From Blastomussa wellsi (Eukaryota > Cnidaria > Anthozoa > Scleractinia > Plerogyridae): a DNA stretch of 64,000 bases. Both the position numbers and the translations under genes were made by a program. The notes under the pieces were generated by a model. The model saw only the letters and a program-made list of their open reading frames with translations, was not told the DNA's origin and made no database searches. Positions 11,901 through 24,478 of the stretch are shown piece after piece. Each line of letters begins with the position of its first letter. Positions within the stretch are counted from its first letter, which is position 1. Location of the stretch: assembly GCA_947652115.1 (NCBI GenBank), contig OX393572.1, positions 4,580,566 to 4,644,565 of the forward strand, read 5' to 3'.

Positions 11901-14900
11901 CTTTATCTCTCTAAGACAGGGAAGCGTGATTGCCGATTTCTCTCTCAGCCTACTTCACCGTTACTATCATGGAATCACTCGACTTCAAGACGCTATCATC
12001 ATAGAAGGCAAAATTGAAGAGACGCTTCCAGTTTCACTAATAAACCTCACTTCACCAGATGGTAAGTGCTACGCGTTCTGCTGGGGCTGATTAAAGACAA
12101 GTTTTTTTATCGACAGGCGATTTCTTGAAGGGGGTACCCTGCAATGGACTAGCATCCCATCCAGGGGGAGTAGAAATATTCCTAGCCACTTAATGCTACA
12201 GAAACCGGGATAAGCTCCGGCAGTGTGGGCCACTAGGCACGAGGCACTTCAAGCAGCCCTCATAAGCTTATAATCTAAGTCTTCGTCTCTTGTAGTAGTT
12301 TCTGCTTTAAGGGGCTGCGTGTATTGTTCCTCGGCCACCGCACCGCGGGGGGTTTCGATAGGTAGAGTAGTCCTGACATTGGAGACACCTTTATTGCATA
12401 TGAAAGCAATTTGGCTTGCCCATCCGTGAAAACACACGGCGTGTCGAGTGCCATGTAATGCCTTTCAAATCACAAATAGATATGTATTTAGCGCACCGAA
12501 GCATATAGTTGTTACATGAAGCAAAGTAAACTCTGAGGAAGAAAATAACTGAGCATTCGAACAACTTTTTTCTCGTGTAACTGCTCGATAAAATTGTGTC
12601 GGGGGAAGGGTTGTTCCCCCACCCTGGATGGGATCGGTCCATTCATACACCTGTGCAAGGAGGGGAACACAACGCATTGACCCGGTAAAGGCTCGATCCT
12701 CTGTCCAGCAAACTAACCGGTAGGCCAGCGCTATGCCATCGGGTACCCGACCGAGAATATATAAATGAGGCCGAAGAAATGTAAAGATGTGCAGAGTTTC
12801 TGACGGGTTTTAAAAGCGAACGACTTCCTTTTTTACAACCGCAGTCCCAGTAATGGCGCCAGAGAACATCAAGGCTGTTAACACAAGCTCAACCTCAATT
12901 CTTCTAACATGGCTTCCCATTTCTTCGCACTTTACAAATGGCCCCATCCTGGAGTACAGAGTAACTTACTTCGAAGCAGAAAGCAACAAAGCAGCTTTGA
13001 GGTCCAAAAGTTCATGGCAGACTGTTATTGACGGAGGGAAAGTTGCATATAACGTAACTGGCTTGGAGAAGTTCACAAAGTATCAGTTCCGAATGGCAGC
13101 AATTAACCCCCGAGGTGTTGGAGTGGATAGTATGCCTATCGCAGCAAGTACAGACCAAGATAGTAAGTACAAAATCAACTCATGATTTGATCGCAACGAA
13201 ATGAATTTGACGAGAAAGATGCAATGTTCATCACACACATAATACTGGGTGGTTCTGGCGCATGGATTTTTTTGGGTTTGAGTGGGAGATGACGTTGTGG
13301 TGTACGCATCCCGGCTCACCAGCTCGCCGGCTCGCCGGGATGCGTACACCACAACGTCATCTCCCACTCAAACCCAAAAAAATCCATGCGCCCAGAACCA
13401 CCCAGTATTATGTGTGTGGGAAGAGGAACAAGGTAAACATAAAGTAAAATAAGAGGAGGCGACATGCCTTCAAATGGAAAACGGGGGCACAGCGCGGTCA
13501 CAAAATCAATGGGGCAACTGGAGAGGAAACTCAAATTTCACATTTTGCGCCAGGAATTATTTTTCATTTGAAGAAATGTGCGCTCATTTATAGAGAACAT
13601 GGCAGCAGCACGTGATGATGATGATCTTATTCTTGAAGAGGCAATCAGAAGGCTTCAAGTTGAAAATGAAAATTTGCGCAGGCAAAGGGTGATTGAAGAA
13701 CCTTTACCTGAGGAAGAACGTTTTGAATTTTTTCAAAATTTTGATGAATTTGTAAGAAGGGAAGAAGAAGAAGATAATGCAGTCATTGAAAGAGCATTAG
13801 CTGTTGTTGAAAGAGAGAGAGCAGCAGGCCGGTTGACGCAAGAAAGATTGGAAAGATTTATCAAAAATCTTGTCAATCAATTTGAAAATGGTACAAGCAA
13901 AAGAGAAAAATTTAAAGAAGTTGAAGAGTGGGTCAAACTTTTCCAAACCCATTATGACCCTGTTGAATATGAAAAGATTGCAAGAAATTTATCAGATGAT
14001 TTTCCTGGACTTTCATTGCAAAATGTGAAAATTTTACTGCAAGGACTGAAAAATCGATTTCTGAGAAAAGAAATTCACGACAGATTTGTTTTGGCAGAAA
14101 CAAATTTCCGAGGATGGCTTCACGTGTGGTCAATGCAGGTATCAGAACTTAACTTTAAAAACAAGGATCGTTGGAACCCCCATTCAAAAGGTTTTTATAA
14201 CCCCGCTGCAAAGGATATTTTAGTTTTTGCAAAAGAGTACCGTGAAAAGTTCATTGAACTGCTCAAAAAGGAGATGAAAGAGATGGGGATGGTGAAAGTC
14301 TTATTTTCTTTTGATACAAAGTTTTCAACAAAAGATGAAAAGAGAGAAATCAAACAGTATTTTAAAAGTAAACTGTATATTTTCCAAAAATTTGACGAAG
14401 AAGAGATCACGGAAAAATTCGATGAATTTATTGAAGATTCAAAAAGCAGAACGGAAGTCTCGATTGAAAATTCAGAAATGGTTTTTTGAAAAAATCAAAC
14501 AAGTGTATGTGCATGTTGCAAAATATGAACCACTGAAAGGAGGAACATGGTTACCACTTCCACCAAAACTTGCAGCAAAGAAAGCAATTGTTAACGTGAA
14601 AAACGTGGACAATGAATGTCTGAAGTGGGCGTTGAGATCAGCACTTTTCCCAGCGGGAAAGGACGCGCAAAGGCCGAGCAAATACCCTGTCAATGATGGC
14701 ATCAATTGGAAGGGAATCGATTTCCCCACACCGATCAAGCAGATAAAAAAGCTTGAGGCACAAAATCCAAAACTGGCAATCAATTTATATGGTTGGGACA
14801 AAGAAAAAGACTGTTTCATGGGAGGTTTATGGTTCAGCGAGAAAAGTCATGAAGTGCCAAGGATCAACCTGATTATTATTGTGGATGAGGAGAACAATCA

Positions 14901-17900
14901 TTACTGCTGGGTCAAACGAATGAGCTCATTGGTTTATGATCAGACAAAACATTGTGGAAAAAAACACTTTTGCAATATGTGTATTACACATTTCAGAACA
15001 GCGGAAAAGTTGGAGGAGCATCAAAAACAATGTGAAGGTTTGAATGGCAGGCCAACAGTGATCGAAATGCCGGAAAAAGGAAAAAACATCCTGAAGTATC
15101 AAAATTTCCAAAAACAGATGAAGGCGCCTTTCGTGATTTATGCAGATTTTGAGGCGCTTGTAAAAAAGATTGAATATCGCGAGTGCGAAAATCAAGAACA
15201 AAGTTACACAGAAAAAACTGAAATCCACGAAGCATGTGGATACGCCTGGATATGTGTGAGAAGTGATGGAGAAATAATGAATTCAAAAGTTTTCAGAGGG
15301 AAAAATGCGGTGGCAAACTTTTTGAGCGATATTCAGCAAGAAGAACAAAATCTGAGAGAAAGTGTGGAAGAGAAAGAACCAATAAGAATGGAACCGGAAG
15401 ATTGGAAAAATTTCAACAATGCAAAAGACTGCCATATTTGTAACAAAAGTCTGGTTAAAGAGAATTTCCTTGACTCATTGCCGGCATGGAAAAAAGACAA
15501 ATATTTGGGACAGGTTCACAAAAAATGTTTCTGGTTTGTGCAAAAAAGGGTTGGGTTTCTTTGCATGAAAAGGTTGGACAAAAAGCAAAAAGAAGCAGCC
15601 GACAAACAAGAAAAGTGTCAATTCTGCAAAAAACCGTTGATCCAGCCAACTTTCAGAGACGTGGTGAAAGACCATTGCCATGTGACAGGCAAGTTCCGGG
15701 GGGCCGCGCACAACGATTGCAATTTAAAACTGAAACTGAAGCCCAAATTTTTCAAAATCCCAGTTGTATTTCACAACCTGAGAGGTTACGACGCGCACCA
15801 CCTGATGCAGGCGATGGCGCAGCAGGAAAAGGATGTGAAATGTGTGGCCAACAACATGGAAAAGTACATCACATTTTCCATGGGGAATCTGCAGTTCATA
15901 GACAGTCTGAATTTCATGCAAGGAAGCCTTGACGCGCTTGTGAAAGCAACGCCCTCAGAAAAGCTGAAAATCACCAAAACATCAATGGACAGCCACCAGG
16001 TTGAGTTGTTGTTTCAAAAAGGAATCTATCCATATGAGTACATGGACTCATGGGAGAGGTTCGAAGAGACAAAACTGCCGCACAAAAAGCTGTTTTACAG
16101 CAAACTGAACGACGAAGCCATTTCAGACGCTGAATATGCGCACGCGCAGAAAGTGTGGGAAGCCTTTGACTGCAAAAACCTGGGAGATTATCATGACTTG
16201 TATGTGAAAACAGACGTGGCACTGCTGGCGGATGTTTTTGAAAATTTCAGGGATCTGTGTCAAGAGCAGTACGGGCTGGACCCGGCGAATTATTTCACAT
16301 CGCCAGGGCTGAGTTGGGACGCGCTTCTGAAAATGTCTGGCATTGAGCTGGAGCTCTTGACGGACATTGACAAGCATCTTTTTGTGGAAAGGGGGCTGCG
16401 CGGCGGGATCTCAAATGTCAGCAAAAGGTATGTCAGAGCCAACAACCCAGAAGTTGAGGGCTATGATGAGACCAAACCGAAAAAATGGATTATGTATCTC
16501 GACGCGAACAACCTTTACGGCTGGGCCATGTGCCAGCCAATGCCCGTGAGAGGATTCAAATGGAGAAGCGTGCTGCCCACGGAAGAAGAAATTTTGAAGA
16601 AAAAAGAAGACGCCAAAACCGGCTGGATTCTTGAGGTTGACCTCGAATATCCGGAGGAGTTGCATGAAGAGCACAACAGTTATCCGCTGGCGCCGGAAAA
16701 AAAGGCGGTAAAAAAAGAGGACATGTCAGACTACCAGAACCGTCTGATGGACGAACTGGAAATCAAAACACCAAAAGAAAAGAAACTGCTGCTGACACTG
16801 GAAGACAAAAACAACTACGTCGTGCACTACAGGAACTTGCAGTTTTATCTGCAACAGGGGATGAGGCTGAAAAAGGTCCACAAAGTTCTCGAGTTTGAAC
16901 AATCGGCGTGGATGAAACCTTATATCATGAAGAACACCAATTTCCGCAAAAGAGCAAAAAGCGCTTTTGAAAAAGACTTTTACAAACTGATGAACAACTC
17001 GGTTTTCGGGAAAACGATGGAGAACCTGCGGAAGCGCACGGACATCAAAATCGTGAAAAGTGAAGAAAAAGAAAAAGTCAGAAAATTTGTTGCCAGTCCG
17101 TTGTTCTCAAGGTTCGCCCAATTCACAAACAACATGGCGGGGATCCACATGCACAAAGGGAAGCTGGTGCTGAACAAACCGGTGTACACGGGCATGACGA
17201 TCTTGGACAACAGCAAGATCCTCATGTACGACTTTTTCTACAACCACCTGAAAAAGCGGTACGGATCAAAATGTGAACTTGTTTACACGGACACGGACAG
17301 TCTTCTGCTTGAGATCGAAACAGAAGACGTTTACAAAGACATCGCGACAACGAAAGAAATGTATGACCTGAGTGATTACCCGCAAGACCATCCACTTCAC
17401 TCAGACGAGAACAAAAAAGTCTTGGGCAAAATGAAAGATGAATGCGCGGGGACACCCATCGCGGAAGCCATCTGTCTCAGGTCAAAAATGTATTCCATCC
17501 TCCGAGGGGACGAAAAAAATATCAAAAAGGCGAAGGGGGTCAAAAAGTGTGTCGTCAAGAAAAACATTTCCCACGAGCAGTACCGTGAAATGATTTTTGG
17601 CGAGAAGAAACAGCTGAAGCATGGAATGAACATTCTGCGGAGCGAGGGGCATGAAATTTACGGAATGCACGTGAACAAGATTTCACTGTGTGCGTTTGAC
17701 TCAAAACGCTGGATTGCAGATGACGGGATCCACACAAAAGCTTTTGGTTTCAAAGAAAAAATGTTCACAGAAGAGGAACTCGAAGAGATGGCGGCTTTTC
17801 TGGAAGGCATTCACTTTAATGTTTGAGCCACCTCACGCGGGTCCAAACTTTGTAAATAATTCACAATGGCTTGATCAAGAAAAATGACTTCCTTTTCACA

Positions 17901-20900
17901 GGATGGGCAGGGTTTTTTAAAAACAACAGAGCATGCATTATTGGAAAGCTCTTTGATGGCGCGTTTTTTTCCTTTGCTTGAGGTTTGAACAATAACACCG
18001 TTGCGTCCACGGCCCATTTTGAAATTTCATTTGTTTGTGTTCAACTGTCCACGCTGGATGGCGGGAGAACTGTGTTTTTTGGCACAATCTGCAGCTCTTC
18101 ACGCACAAAACCGCGCTTGGGTCCATCATGCAAATAGTACAGAACGGGCTGATCCGGTTTTTGTAAAACTTTTTCAATGGTGAAAACTTTCAAAGACCAA
18201 ATCGGATCCGTTGCTCTTTTTTTCCCTCCTTCAAGCTCACCAGGTTCGTAAAGATGACGAACCTGAACAAGATATGGCAGGATTTTTTCATCCTTCCCAA
18301 CAGGTCTGTGATAAGCAGTCGAAGGTTTCGAATAAACAGATTTCTCTTTGATTGCAACAGCGGGTTTCTTTCCGATGAGGCTGGTCACCTCGTTGTTCAA
18401 AGCCGAAACAACTTCAGGAAGTCTTTTCACCCATGCCCTGGACCGCTGGCCCTCAGGCAGCCGCATTTCCACGGCATACTGGTGACCGAACAGGCGTTCG
18501 GCAAGGGTGCGGTTGAAACGTTCAACAATGGCCTGATCGCGGTGAATGTTGACACGCCCGCGCCGGATGAAAGTTTTGTGGTTTTCCATGACTTTCGTCA
18601 CGTCGCCCATGAATTCGCGCCCAGGGTCAACTTGCAACATTTCAGGCCATTTCAAAGGGCCGCGCTTGTAAATTTTCTGAAAAGCCTGAGCAACCTCATC
18701 AGAATTTTTCGAGGTCAAGGGTTCGGACTCTTTGAAACGGCTGGCCACGTCGACAACGTTCAGCGCGTATTTCCAGACTTTGCGACCGCGAGGCAGTTTG
18801 TCGTGAGGCAAAAAAAGAAGGTCCGCCTGGTGGACCTTGTTGGGTAAGGACACGTCGAATTTCGGTCGAGGAATATGCTTCGGCGGCGGCAAGAATATCT
18901 GCCAGAGGGCTTGCTTGATCAACCACTTTTTTGCGGTGTCTTCCGGGACTTTTGCAGCCGCGGCCAGTTTTTTGATGGCGGCAATGCCTTTCCAATAACC
19001 GCCAGGGCTGTAGTATGTCTTCGCGAGTTTGGTGTCCATATAAAAGAGGTTAAAAAAAGTTTAAAAGAACCGGAAAGCAGCGTAGCCCAAAGCGAGCGCC
19101 CCGGCACCAACGAACATGAGTTCACCATTTTTTTGCTGCTGGCTTGGTTGATAAAAATCAGAAAACTTCGGCTCTTTGGGAGGAGCCATTTGCTCTTCAG
19201 GATGCGCCTGGTTATAAAGTTTGAAAGCGTAGTCAGTGTTGGTGAAGTTCTGCTTGGCTTCCGCTTTTATGTGCACGTTTGTTGCAATCCAGTCGAGAAG
19301 TTTGGTGTGGTCGCGCGAGTATTTGGCGTACGCAGCTTGATACGCCTCGAGAGCTCGGTCGTGGCGCTCTTTTTCTTCAAGAGCGGCCTTGTCACTGCCT
19401 CCAAAAGCCTTCGCCAGATAATTGCCTCCGATGAAAGCCGCTGCGTTCAACACAGCCCCGCCAACCATAATTGCGATACTTGCCATGATTATACAGTCGT
19501 CGACATTTTTTCAAATCATTTTCTCAAAGTTTGTCGGGTAAGATTTTCTGGTCTTCCAGGTACTTCTTGAGCCAGATGCTGCCCGTCATCACAAGTGTGA
19601 ACATTCCATAGTTTTCGAATGAAAATGTTGGGTCACCTGTAAAACTTCTCTTGAACGCTTTTTTTGCAATCCACCCAATTCCAGCAGAGAGGCCAACGAG
19701 AGTCGCGGCATCCATGGCGTTCTTCACGAGATTGTTGTCAGACATGTTTGGTATGTAAGAAAAAAATAAAAGTTCAAAAGAATTTTTTGGGGGTGGGTTC
19801 ATTGCGCGGGTGGAAATGACGAAACAAAACTTCAAATTAATCATCCATGTACCGAATTCCACGTTTTTTCGGCCGCGGTTTCGGATCCGCATCCACGGGG
19901 GCGGGGTGTGGGGCTTGCTCCACAGAAGTTGCCTGGTTCTTTTTGAAAAAGGCCTTGATGTCTTCACGCTTGACATAAGTTGTGAGAAGCGTGACGCCAA
20001 TTCCGGCGATTGCGATCAATTGGGTTGTGGTGAGACCGTTTTCTGCAGCAGGCTTTGGTGCGGGCTCTGTTTCCACGGGGTTTGGGGCTTGCCCCACAGC
20101 AGGTGCAGATTGTTTTGCTATTTTCTCTTCATAAGCTTGTTTGTGCGCTGCGCGGGCCTCCCGAGTTCTTTTTGCAATATCTTTGCCAGCAGCCACTCGC
20201 TTGGGATTTTTGGGTTTTGTTGCCGGCGTTTGTGAAGTTACTTGGCTCGTCTGCGGTACAGGGTTTGGTGCCGGCGTCTGCGGTGGTGCTTGCCCAACGG
20301 GGTTTGCTTGTGCGGTTTCAGCCATTGTATAAAAACAAAATTAATATTCAATTCTGAATATTACTTTGCAACTTCTGTGTAATTATTCATTTGTTGGTGA
20401 GTCAACCTCAGTAGCAATGTGCAAAGGCTGTCCGTCCCAAACTTTTGGATCTCCGGAGGGGCCTCCGCTGGAATCAATGTGTTTTGTAGTGATCAACAAT
20501 GCATTGGCCACAGCGAGAAAACGGCCGCAATACAAAGCGGCGCTGCCTGCCAGGTTGGAGAGCTCATTGCTGATGATCCAGTCGTTTCTCAGATCTTTTT
20601 GCAGAGCATTGATGTCGTCGATGTCGACTGCCATTCCGACCGCTTTGGTTGCAAGAAAAATGAAGCTGTCGATCAAGCTGTCCGTTGTCTTGGAGCCCAC
20701 GTAAGCCTGGTAGCGTTTGGTGTATTTCTCGACATCTTTGTCAGAGAGGCGTTTCACTTGCTCGTGTGAAAGCTGCTGCCCGATGGCTTCTTTTGATTTT
20801 CCTGTTGACACAAGCACGGCCAGCTGCTCGCGCATCGCGGGGATATCAGGCTGCGTTGAAACAACAGCGGGGACAATGCCGGCGGGCGCGCTCACTGCCT

Positions 20901-23900
20901 CAGCTTCAAGCAAGTCCAAGCCCGACAAGTCCAAGTCATCGAGTGTTGATAAGTCCGCCATTTTATATTTGTGAATATTTATTCATTTTCAATTTTTAAT
21001 TGGGGCACGCTGTTGGGTGTGAAGAATTTTATTCCAAACGGGTACTGAAGTGCGAACACCAGGCAAGAGAACTGTGTTTTTTTCAATTTTGAAATGAGTT
21101 CTTTGAATTCATCTTGAGAAAGTTCGCCGGCGAATTCATCAAAAACCGCTTTCAATGTCTTCCACGAGGGCGTGTAAAAAAGCACAAGCGCCGCAACGTT
21201 TTCGCGGAAAGAGGCCGTGATGCTGGTCATCTTTTGGGTTATCACCCACGTGCTGATCCCTGCGTGGCGACCGCTGAATGCAAGTTCGACCAGCTCACCT
21301 GTGCGCTTTTTCACATCTTTCGAGGCCGCGCAGTCATCGAGGATAATGAGCGACTTGGTGCCCTCCAAAAAAAAGTAAACAAGCTTCAACCAAGCTTCAA
21401 CTTCATGCTGTTTGCAAACCACTACATAAAAACGCGGGTCTTTCTCAGCGAAACGATGAAAAGTCATGTTGTGTATGAATGTCGGGCAGATGAGCGCAAT
21501 GAAGTCGAACTTGCCGTGGAAGGGGCCGCGGAGCTGATCCACCACAAACTTTGTTTTGCCTGAATTCGTTGGCCCCACGACGAGAGCGTTGAACGGGATT
21601 CTTTTTGGGTCCATTATATCAACGGGAGCAATTTTCAAATTAATACTGAACAGTTTCAAGTTGCTGCCTCAATACGCCCAACAACGAGTCGCTGATAACA
21701 TAGACGTGGCAGTACACATCGCCTGAGCCGGTTTTTTTCCGCTGGAGTTCAATCTGTATTCCATCTGATGAGTCGACAAGCCGCGTGCCGCTTCCATGCA
21801 TTTCTTGACTCGCCATTGAGCGCAAATCGATCAGAAGCCCGAACCTGTCTCCGGTGTAGAACTTTTTCATATTCATGTGCTGCGTTTTGTTCTTTTTCTT
21901 GCCAAAAAAGCGGTCAACTTCGCGCCACATGTCTTTCAATTCGATCCCGTTGTTGAAGACCATGTTGGGCACGCCGTTCACCGTGACATCGGCTTTCACG
22001 ATGTCAGGGTTAATGAACTTTTCTGAATCTCTGGCACCGCCCGCGAAAGGCTCAATGAAAAGGAGAAGAATGGCTTTCAGGGACCTTCTTTGTTGGTTAA
22101 TTTTGATGTTCAACCTTGTGTCGGTTTCTTTTTTGAAGGTCACCACCTTATCCCGGTGCACATGATCGTACAAGAACTCCTTGCCACTGTTGTAAACACT
22201 GCTCGCCTCGTCCGCCAAGGATTCGCTTTTAATCATTTCGTACTCGAGCTGGATGTTTTTCAGCATGTATTCCAGTTTTGTGGGATCAGAGCCTCTGACA
22301 ACCTGATCGGCACGCGCAAGGGTCAACTCAAAAATGAGGTTGTTTTGGAGAGCTTTATGATAAAATACTCCGTGGTCCGTCAGTATCTGATGGTCCAGGC
22401 GGATGTGGTATTTTTTCCCAAAAACCTTTTCCAGCTCGTTTTCAGCGTCAACGCCCGAAGTTTTTTTGTCCCCCGAGTCTGAACGGATTTTGCAGAGGTC
22501 TTCAGACTGGATGCCCTCGAGAAGCATGTTGTCACGCTCTTCTTGCGAGAGGAAAAGGTCCTCCCAGATCTTGTAAAAGCCATAACCCACCGTGTCCTGC
22601 AGATTTTCTCCGAACTTCACGACCATTTTTTCGACCAGAGCGCGGGTGACGTTTTGAACGAGGAAGTTGTCGGCGTGACCACCCGACAGGTCGATGTCGA
22701 ATCGCAGACTGAGGGAGCCTGGCACGAGGACATCGTTCTCATTCAGCTTGGGCACGTAAACATTCAGCGTCTCGCCGGGTTTGGCTTCGCTTGGATTAAA
22801 AGTGATGCGCTTGACCGTGCGCTCGGCTTTCATCGCGCCGAGAATTTTTCTTGTGTGCGTTGGAAGAAGGTTTGCTTGGACCGCCATGTATTTGAAAGCA
22901 CTTTATTTTATTTAAATGAAAAAATATTCAAGATATATTTCGCAATGGCGGAAGGTGGATTTTTTGGACATGATGACCCTGATCTTGATGAAAAAATTGA
23001 CGAAAATGACGATGAAGATGACGATGAAGAAGAGGTCAATACAACCCAGCCTTTCAAACCCGATTCCGCATCAACACCATACCATGTTGAAAAATATGAA
23101 ATGCAAACGATTCGACACGAACAGAGTGGGCAGCCTGACACTTCTTACACAGAAGAGACGCCTTTGTTGGGCAGAAGAATAGAAAAAGATTCATTTGAGG
23201 ATATTGAAAGAAGATTGTCAAGATTGAGAGACCCAACAACAGGTTTAGTTGGAGAAAAAAACGCTAAAGAATTTAATGATATTGTTCGAAACAATGAAGA
23301 ATTTAAAATATCAGAAATCAACAGGGTAAAAGATTTCATAAATAAAAAATATCCCAATGTTGATTGGAGGAAATTAGGAGTAATCAATTTTTCTTCAAAA
23401 AAGCCGGGGGTTGTTGTTGTCATTGGCCCAAAAGGGGGTGAGACCAAGATACTTTTAGATGACGGCAGCGGTTTTCAAAGAGATTTCTTAAAAAATAAAT
23501 TCGTTAAAAAAGCGCTTGGGGAAGAAGCAATAATTATTATCGATCAAGATTCTGAAGATATAAGAGAAGAAAGACGAAGGCTAATTGAATCTGAAGAACA
23601 ACTTGAAAATTTACAAAAACTTGCCGATGAAAAAGAAAGAAAAGAACGAGATATGATAACTCTGAGAACCAAAATTAATCAAAATCAAGCTCAAATTGAT
23701 GCAATTGTTGATGAACATGGTTCGAGTCTTGATATTGAGTCAGAAACTCGGAGACTGCAGCAACTGAAAAAAAATTATGAAGCTGATTTAAAAACGAAAG
23801 AAAAAGAGTTGGCAGTTATTAATAAAGAATTAAAAAACAAAGGAAAAGAGCAGGAAAAAGTTGCCAAAGGCAGAGCAAGACTAGCCGCAAAAGAAAAAGA

Positions 23901-24447
23901 AAGAAACTTTCTTGAAGAAAGACTCAACACCACCAAAAGAGAGGATGAATTAAAAAAACATGCTGCCGAACTCAAACGCAAAAATGAAGAAGACCAGAGA
24001 ATCATCGATGATGAGAACGCTTCAGATTCTGAAAAAGAATCAGCCAGAGAAAGAATTGCAGAAAGAGAAAACGAACTTGGCAGGCTTAAACCGCAGATTG
24101 ACGAAAGAGAAAGAGCCAAGCCATTGCGTGAGCGCATAAAAGAGATCTTCAAAAAACACGGTTTGACTTTGACAGCGGTCGTTCTTTCTGCGAGCGCATT
24201 GATTGTTTCTCTCATTGATCTCATTGGAAATAATTTGAAAGCAGTGGCCAAAAAATTGGGAACCGAGCTGAAAGACCTCGGCAAAAAAATGGCAGGCATC
24301 CTTCCGGGCCTCATTGGGAAGATGGTTTCTTTTCTTTTCAAAACTGCTGGCGAGGTCCTCGGTTTTCTGGCTGAACACGCCTGGATCCTGATTTTGGCTG
24401 TTGTGGCCTTTCTGGTTGAAGGCTATGCCAAAAAGAATCGTTAATTT

Positions 24448-24478
<31 letters not shown>

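Noticed and set aside
13316..13534. Identical 72-residue ORFs in both Polinton TIRs (also 28,178-28,396)
   Set aside because: They lie wholly in the TIR and its hairpin; identity comes from TIR identity, not from coding selection.
13599..14489. Separate accessory gene before PolB
   Set aside because: Its C-terminal part looks like the segment that normally leads into the polymerase, so a frameshifted single gene is simpler.
18254..18847. 197-codon ORF opposite the integrase
   Set aside because: Antisense shadow of an intact DDE integrase; no domain.
22543..22944. Upstream extension of the coiled-coil ORF
   Set aside because: It would overlap the divergent capsid candidate; the sequence there is its antisense. 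Start set to 22,945.
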